Of a stretch of 64,000 nt of DNA, positions 58,887 to 64,000 are shown one piece after another. Numbering within the stretch: position 1 is the first letter of the stretch; the number at the start of each line of letters is the position of its first letter. Location: positions 248,001 through 312,000 of the forward strand of contig NZ_JAGSYG010000005.1 in the NCBI RefSeq assembly GCF_025685655.1, in the 5' to 3' direction. Source of the stretch: Acidicapsa ligni (GTDB lineage Bacteria > Acidobacteriota > Terriglobia > Terriglobales > Acidobacteriaceae). The notes beneath the pieces are model-generated. The model worked only from the letters and a program-made list of their open reading frames with translations. It was not told where the DNA came from and made no database searches. The position numbers and the translations under genes are program-made.

Positions 58887-60767
58887 CTAGTGCGGTTTGG
58901 CAGCTAGTTTGGCTTGCTGCAGGGGTGCGGATTTGAGGACTTTGCCACCTTCCTGGATGACATGCAGTTGATTCGCTGCCAGGTCTTTGATCTGATCGAC
59001 TTGTCCGCTGAGCCATCGAATCTCGACCATGTCGGCCTTCTTCGCCTGATCCAGACCGAAATGCATACGCAAATCGTTTTGGGAAAAGTAGCTGCCGCCA
59101 CTGCGCAGCTCTTCCATCTGGATGAGTGGTTTGGTCGAGTCCGGCGAGGTCATGGCTGTCACCGATACGCGGCTACCGATGCCCGAACGATTGGATTTAA
59201 CTCCGACCAACTTGATCTTGATCCAGTTACGATTCAGAGTGGAGTCGCAGCGAAGCAGTTGAGGCACGGTGTTCATGCAATTCACCGCGATGTCGATGCA
59301 GCCATCATTGTTGAAATCCCCGAATGCGCATCCGCGTGCAGGGGCATTTTCTAAAACTCCGGGACCGCCCTGATTGGTAACTTCTTCGAATCTTCCGTTT
59401 CGGAGATTGCGGTAAAGATACTTGTGCTCGGCATACTTCAGGTCGGTTCGTGACTTATCTACCTCCGGATACACGTGGCCGTTCGACATAACCAGGTCGA
59501 GCCAACCGTCATTGTCCATATCAAAAAAACCGACACCCCAGCCGAGAAGCCGCGTATTAACACCGAGGCCTCCGGGATAGGTTCGATCTTCGAACGTGGC
59601 ATCGCCGAGGTTGGTATAGAGTGAATCCGTGTCGCCTGCGAAGTTTGTCTTGACTACATCCAGGTTGCCATCACGGTTGTAATCCCCAATCGATACGCCC
59701 ATGCCGGCTTGCGGCTTTGCCTCTGCGGAAAGTGCTGCCCCGGCTTCGATCGCGATGTCTCGAAACGTTCCGTCTTTTTGATTGAGATAGAGCGTGGCAG
59801 GCGCGGAGTCATTGGCCACATAGATATCGGGCCAGCCGTCATTATCAAGATCAGAGGCGGCGACGCTCAGCCCGTACGTCCCGACCGACGTCAACATACC
59901 TGACTTCTCACTTACGTCGCTGAATGTTCCGTCACCGTTGTTGTGATACAGAATGTTCACACCGCCGGGCAGACCAGGCGGACCGCACGCTACAAGAATT
60001 CCCTTGTAAGTACATGGGCCATCTTCAGGTTTGGGCGCAGTCTTGAGATCAAAGTCGACGTAATTGGCAACAAAGATATCGAGATGTCCATCGCGGTCAT
60101 AGTCGACAAAAGTGCATCCGGTATTCCAGCGAATCTTAGGGCCGGGTTGAATGAGGCCAGCCTGTTGTGTCACGTCGGTGAACGTTCCATTTCCATTGTT
60201 GCGATAGAGTACGTTTTGACCGTAGTAGGTCACGAACAGATCCTCATGACCATCGTTGTTGTAGTCACCCACGCAGCAGGCCTGACCCCAACCGGTCTTG
60301 TGCTCAAGTCCAGAGCCGATGGTCACGTCAGTGAATGTTCCATCGCGATTGTTTTTGAAGAGATGGCAGCGTGGTTCCTGGCCAGCGGGAAAACCTTCTA
60401 ATCTCCAGCCGTTTACTAGAAACAGGTCAACCCAACCATCATCGTCGTAGTCATAGAAAGCGAGGCCGCATCCTGTTGTTTCGAGCAGGTATTTATTCGT
60501 GAATTCTCCGCCGTAGATTGTCTTGGTGTTCAAGCCAGCCTGAGTTGCTACATCGACAAAACTGATACCGAGAGGCGTTCCTTCTATCGGAGACTTAGGG
60601 CCCGGAGGCGGCGGCGCAGGCTTGGCTTCATAGCTTCGCTCCTGGGCGCCAATTTTAGGTAGGCCGGGCTGTGCCTGTTGCGCAGGAGATGCCAGAGCAA
60701 GAATATCTGCGAAGGGAAGTACCAACGCTGTGCGGCTGAGGGATTGGAGGAACGTGCGACGTTTCAC
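58887..60767 (-). CDS. CRTAC1/ASPIC-UnbV family protein with FG-GAP repeats, Tat-exported
   Basis: This 626-residue protein is predicted to be exported by the Tat route: KRRTFLQSLSRTALVLPFADILALASPA follows the start. Seven FG-GAP/VCBS-type calcium-binding repeats form a beta-propeller, with DYDDDGWVDLFLVNG, DYNNDGHEDLFVTYYG and DNDGWLDLVMSNGH among them. An ASPIC/UnbV domain ends the protein (NRSGIGSRVSVT, SGGSYFSQNDLRMHFGLD). The pair of cysteines in GPCTYKGILVACGPPG is typical of CRTAC1-type members. The GTG at 60767 has AAGGA nine bases upstream and directly precedes the twin arginines, so it is preferred to ATGs at 60794 or 60881. It follows a TPR gene. Function unknown, perhaps extracellular binding. 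Confidence 0.86.
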   Translation of the reverse strand: MKRRTFLQSLSRTALVLPFADILALASPAQQAQPGLPKIGAQERSYEAKPAPPPPGPKSPIEGTPLGISFVDVATQAGLNTKTIYGGEFTNKYLLETTGCGLAFYDYDDDGWVDLFLVNGWRLEGFPAGQEPRCHLFKNNRDGTFTDVTIGSGLEHKTGWGQACCVGDYNNDGHEDLFVTYYGQNVLYRNNGNGTFTDVTQQAGLIQPGPKIRWNTGCTFVDYDRDGHLDIFVANYVDFDLKTAPKPEDGPCTYKGILVACGPPGLPGGVNILYHNNGDGTFSDVSEKSGMLTSVGTYGLSVAASDLDNDGWPDIYVANDSAPATLYLNQKDGTFRDIAIEAGAALSAEAKPQAGMGVSIGDYNRDGNLDVVKTNFAGDTDSLYTNLGDATFEDRTYPGGLGVNTRLLGWGVGFFDMDNDGWLDLVMSNGHVYPEVDKSRTDLKYAEHKYLYRNLRNGRFEEVTNQGGPGVLENAPARGCAFGDFNNDGCIDIAVNCMNTVPQLLRCDSTLNRNWIKIKLVGVKSNRSGIGSRVSVTAMTSPDSTKPLIQMEELRSGGSYFSQNDLRMHFGLDQAKKADMVEIRWLSGQVDQIKDLAANQLHVIQEGGKVLKSAPLQQAKLAAKPH

Positions 60768-60930
60768 CGAACTCGATCCTTTCCTGAGCTGCATTATCAA
60801 CTGCGCAATACGAGGCGCTTGAATTGCGATTACTATAGCGAATCCACAAGGCGACTGTACATCCGCATAATCCTGTTTCATTGCAGTGAAAAAGAAGCGT
60901 TGGGTACGGAGATATTGGAAGTGTTCAACG

Positions 60931-62703
60931 TTATGGCCTGGATTGCAATTGATCTGCCTTGTGGCGTTCGGCGGCGGCTTCTACGGATTTTCCCTGTCGA
61001 TCAAGCGCGCTCGCCAGGCCAAGATGTGCCTCTGCATAGCCGGCATCGTAGCTGATAGCTTCGCGAAGCTGAGCAATCGCCTCGTCTACGTGACCACTCT
61101 TCAATTGCGCGTTGGCCGAGTTAGTAGCAACCTCGGCGCGCTGGTGATTCATGCTTGTGCGCATTAAATCTGCGGCCTTTTTGCGTTCCTGTACGGCTTC
61201 GGTTGCGTTGTTTTGTTTTACGAGAACTGCCGCGAGCGTGAGATGCGGATCCGGTTGCTGCGGAAGCTGTCGTATCGCTTCGGCCAGCGCTGATGCTGCT
61301 TCAGGAAGTTGATCGAGCTTGTTATAGACGCTTCCTAAAGTCGCCCATCCATCTCCATTTTCCGGACGCAACTTGAGCGATAGATTCAGCTCTCGCGCGG
61401 CATCGAGATATCGGCCGACCTGCATATAGAGCACGCCTAGAATGTAGGCCGGTTCAGGCGCATTGGGATTGAGTGATTGAGCTTTCTCAAGCTCTGGAAT
61501 CGCGCCGACAGCATCGTCCTGCATCTTGAGTGCAAGCCCGAGGTTATAGTGCAGTTGCGGAGCGTCAGGTAGAAGTTTAAGTGCCAGGCGCAACTGCGTG
61601 ATGGCATCGTCAATCTGATTCAACTGGATATAGGCCACTGCGAGATCCTGATGAGCCGTTGGACTTTCTGGGGCAGACTCCACGGCGCGCTGGAGAATAG
61701 GAACTGCATCTTTGGCCTTTTGTGCCTGGCAAAGCGCCATCCCCAGGTTGATCTGTATCTCGATATTTTGCGGAGACACCGATGCTGCTTTTCTAAGTAG
61801 AGCGATGGCTTCATCCAACTGGCCTGTACGTTGCAGCACCAGAGCCAATTGATAACCGACTTCTACCGATGCTGGATTCAGTTCCATTGCGTGCTTCAAT
61901 ACAGGGAGTGCCTGCTCATCCTGATCTGCCTTTGCAAGAGACGTGCCAAATTGCAGCGCAATCATCGAACTGGTTGGGGCGAGTTGGTATGCCTTGGCTA
62001 GTTCGTCAAGAGATCCGGCCTTGTTTTCTGCCTGTAGTGCAAGGCCGAGATGAAGATGAGCTATTGCATATTCCGGCCTGGATTCTACGACGAGGCTAAA
62101 GACATGTTCCGCGTCTGGCCAATCCTGTTGCTGTGCATAGAGAGAGCCGAGCTCATCCTGTAACTCTGCATTATTTGGATTTCTCTCGACCGCTTCCTTC
62201 ATCTCTTTTGTAGCTTCATGAAACTGTTTGGTTGCCGCGAGTGCGCGAACATACGAGAGCAGCAATGGAAGTGCGAGGGATCGTTTCTCTGCGTGAGCCG
62301 ATGCATTGAGCTTTGAGAAGAACGGGAGCGCTTTTGCCGGTTGACCATTTTGTTCAAGGGTCAAGGCAAGGTTCATCTGCGCGCTGCTATCGCTGGGCAA
62401 GATCGAGAGCGCTGTTTCGAGTTCACGAATGCCTTCGGCGGTTCGCCCCATGCGCACAAGCACTGCGCCCACTGCGCTATGGCCCTGTTCAGCCTTGGGC
62501 GCGAGATGCACGACCTTTTGAAAGTCTGTCAGAGCTGTAGGCAGGTCGTTGCGAGCGAGTGCGGCTGTGCCGGCGCGATAGTACGTGTCGGCCTCTTTGA
62601 GTTCTGCCGACGGCCCCTGGGGCAGAGCGCAATGCGTAGCGGTGAGGTAGAGTAGCAGGAACGTAATGCGCTGCGCATTGGAACGAGTAAACAGCAAATG
62701 CAT
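60931..62703 (-). CDS. Exported tetratricopeptide-repeat protein
   Basis: This 590-residue protein starts with a signal-like segment (ITFLLLYLTATHCALPQ) and is otherwise a solenoid of about 14 to 16 TPRs, each with the W/L-G-A-P spacing; examples are AEQGHSAVGAVLVRMGRTAEGIRELETALSILPSD-type units and EVGYQLALVLQRTGQLDEAIALLRKAASVSP. It probably holds protein partners in the periplasm. It sits between two CRTAC1-family genes on the same strand, a layout frequent in Acidobacteriota and Planctomycetes. No clear ribosome site precedes the ATG. The function is unknown. Confidence 0.86.
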   Translation of the reverse strand: MHLLFTRSNAQRITFLLLYLTATHCALPQGPSAELKEADTYYRAGTAALARNDLPTALTDFQKVVHLAPKAEQGHSAVGAVLVRMGRTAEGIRELETALSILPSDSSAQMNLALTLEQNGQPAKALPFFSKLNASAHAEKRSLALPLLLSYVRALAATKQFHEATKEMKEAVERNPNNAELQDELGSLYAQQQDWPDAEHVFSLVVESRPEYAIAHLHLGLALQAENKAGSLDELAKAYQLAPTSSMIALQFGTSLAKADQDEQALPVLKHAMELNPASVEVGYQLALVLQRTGQLDEAIALLRKAASVSPQNIEIQINLGMALCQAQKAKDAVPILQRAVESAPESPTAHQDLAVAYIQLNQIDDAITQLRLALKLLPDAPQLHYNLGLALKMQDDAVGAIPELEKAQSLNPNAPEPAYILGVLYMQVGRYLDAARELNLSLKLRPENGDGWATLGSVYNKLDQLPEAASALAEAIRQLPQQPDPHLTLAAVLVKQNNATEAVQERKKAADLMRTSMNHQRAEVATNSANAQLKSGHVDEAIAQLREAISYDAGYAEAHLGLASALDRQGKSVEAAAERHKADQLQSRP

Positions 62704-62759
62704 GGCGCATTCATCCTACCTGAACTCCACCCGCGCAGGCGAAGCATCTGTTCGGCAGA

Positions 62760-64000
62760 CTAGGCTCCGCGTCCGCCGCGCGCCTGGTTCGTATGTGGAT
62801 GGCCGGCATTGTCATAAACACTTGGCATGACTCCCTTGCCCTGCTCAATGACAAATATCCGATCGATACCCGGGAGATTTACATGTTCCACATCTCCTCC
62901 TGGCCAATGAATCTCAACCGTGCTGATCGAGGTTGCCTGTCCAATGCCGAAGTGAAGCCGCTGATCGTTTGAAGATTCAAAACTGCCACCGCTCATAACA
63001 TCCCCACGTTGCCGAATGCCGCCTGCAGTTATAAATACCGTTGCGCCAACAGCATCGCGCGGACCTTTGGGTCCCCCGATAAGTTGCAGGCCGACCCAGT
63101 GATTTGTGTCAGCGTTCACATTGCGTAACAACACGGGAGAGTGATCGATGCAGTTGATTACAACGTCGATTTTGCCATCGTTAAACAGATCTCCAAAAGC
63201 AGCGCCGCGAGCAGGTATCACGTCAGCAAGGCCCGAACCCTCGACGGCCGGCACAGTGTCGAAATGTTTTCCATGATTGACATTGTGAAACAACAACGGC
63301 CGCTCCGCCCAGGTCGTGCCCCAGTCGTGCTGGTCAACCGCAGGGTAGACGTGTCCACTTACTGTCATCAGGTCTTTCCAGCCGTCATTGTCGTAATCGA
63401 TGAATTGTGTGCCCCAGCTCAGGAATGGATATGTCAGTTCTGCGAGGCCCAGTCTGGATGAAATCTCCGAAAAGTTTCCTTCGCCGTCATTCTTGAAGAG
63501 CGTGTCATAGTCATCTGAAAACGTGGTTGTAAATAAATCGACAGAGCCGTTGTTGAGATAATCCCCGACGGCCAGCCCCATGGATGCGGTCTCACGAGCA
63601 CTTTGATTCAATGCAAAGCCGGAGTAGAAACTCGCGTTTTCAAATGTTCCATTTCCGTTATTCAGATACAGGTAGTTGGGGGAAGAATCGTTCGTCACGA
63701 CCAGATCTACTTTGCCATCGTGATTTACATCGACAAACGTTGATGAAAAGCCATAGTAGTGATCCGCATCTCCGACGCCTGCTTTTTCACTTACATCGGT
63801 AAATGTCCCGTCTCCGTTGTTATGGAACAGGTGATCTGCTTCCCCTAGCAGGCCGCGCGGGCCACACATGGTCTTTGCCCCGCGAAATTCACAGAATGCA
63901 TAGCCTACAGCTTTTGTTCCTGACAGAGGAGGATTATCAACATCCCAGTGGATATATCCAGGAACGAATAAATCGAGCAGGCCATCGCCGTCATAATCTC
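62760..64000 (-). CDS. CRTAC1/ASPIC-UnbV family protein (5' end outside the window)
   Basis: The frame is open to base 64000, so the start is missing. At least 412 residues are visible. FG-GAP/VCBS repeats include DYDGDGLLDLFVPGYI, DVNHDGKVDLVVTNDSS and DYDNDGWKDLMTVSGH. The conserved cysteine pair CEFRGAKTMCGPRGLLG is like that of the other copy at 58887. The ASPIC/UnbV domain at the end has DAVGATVFITAGG and SGGSFESSNDQRLHFGIGQA. An apparent internal ATG at 63869 is not the start because coding sequence continues upstream. It is the first visible gene of the CRTAC1-TPR-CRTAC1 unit. Confidence 0.88.
   Translation of the reverse strand, partial: DYDGDGLLDLFVPGYIHWDVDNPPLSGTKAVGYAFCEFRGAKTMCGPRGLLGEADHLFHNNGDGTFTDVSEKAGVGDADHYYGFSSTFVDVNHDGKVDLVVTNDSSPNYLYLNNGNGTFENASFYSGFALNQSARETASMGLAVGDYLNNGSVDLFTTTFSDDYDTLFKNDGEGNFSEISSRLGLAELTYPFLSWGTQFIDYDNDGWKDLMTVSGHVYPAVDQHDWGTTWAERPLLFHNVNHGKHFDTVPAVEGSGLADVIPARGAAFGDLFNDGKIDVVINCIDHSPVLLRNVNADTNHWVGLQLIGGPKGPRDAVGATVFITAGGIRQRGDVMSGGSFESSNDQRLHFGIGQATSISTVEIHWPGGDVEHVNLPGIDRIFVIEQGKGVMPSVYDNAGHPHTNQARGGRGA

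Noticed and set aside
63869..63869. ATG at 63869 as the start of the last CRTAC1 gene
   Set aside because: The same frame continues upstream to the window edge with FG-GAP motifs (DYDGDGLLDLF) and the first cysteine of the conserved pair, so the gene is truncated by the window.

Overview
The window looks like chromosome of an Acidobacteriota member, most likely class Terriglobia (subdivision 1). This rests on gene content: an Oar-like TonB-dependent receptor with an N-terminal carboxypeptidase-regulatory domain, a GWxTD-domain protein, two ASPIC/UnbV (CRTAC1) proteins around a TPR protein, a DUF4139 protein and a secreted NHL/Ig-like protein. There is no rRNA, insertion sequence, integrase, prophage or CRISPR array. 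One tRNA gene, tRNA-Lys(CUU), is present.

Layout. 1-771 is the 3' part of a family 2 glycosyltransferase. 1027-4813 carries phosphoketolase and acetate kinase, followed by a heme A synthase. 5859-10645 is a minus-strand operon of a Na+/solute symporter, a small membrane partner, a fucose-isomerase-type sugar isomerase and an M24-fold protein that has lost metal ligands. A GH3 beta-glycosidase and a xylulokinase follow on the plus strand. Together these suggest a route: glycoside hydrolysis, sugar uptake, isomerisation, phosphorylation to xylulose 5-phosphate, phosphoketolase cleavage, then ATP from acetyl phosphate. A PoxB-type pyruvate oxidase at 40850 would also yield acetate. 15689-21088 holds PhoU, a flavin reductase, an MFS carrier, YceI, a MarR regulator, and a PilZ protein with an atypical response regulator.

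21514-25427 is the least ordinary region. An ATP-grasp-like enzyme is divergent from a secreted protein that is almost entirely sixteen near-identical 18-residue repeats. Two uncharacterised, translationally coupled genes follow. 25499-46166 holds household and accessory genes (aldo/keto reductase, M29 aminopeptidase, TonB receptor, AlkB, NHL/Ig protein, DUF4139 protein, PoxB, DinB, DUF1697). It also contains a scattered set of possible peptide-ligation genes: a YbdK-type carboxylate-amine ligase, an ATP-grasp ligase with a histone-like tail and two esterases.

46653-50711 is the conserved rpsP-khpA-rimM-trmD-rplS-rnhB block with a VOC-family gene inserted. 50723-54205 is a MacA-like adaptor and MacB/LolD-like ATPase without an adjacent permease, plus an AAA+/Fis regulator lacking the GAFTGA loop. 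The window ends with the GWxTD protein, a carboxypeptidase-regulatory-domain protein with an outer-membrane-like C-terminus, a 29-codon basic mini-gene, tRNA-Lys, and the CRTAC1-TPR-CRTAC1 cluster.

All functional calls come from reading motifs and gene order; no database search was run.
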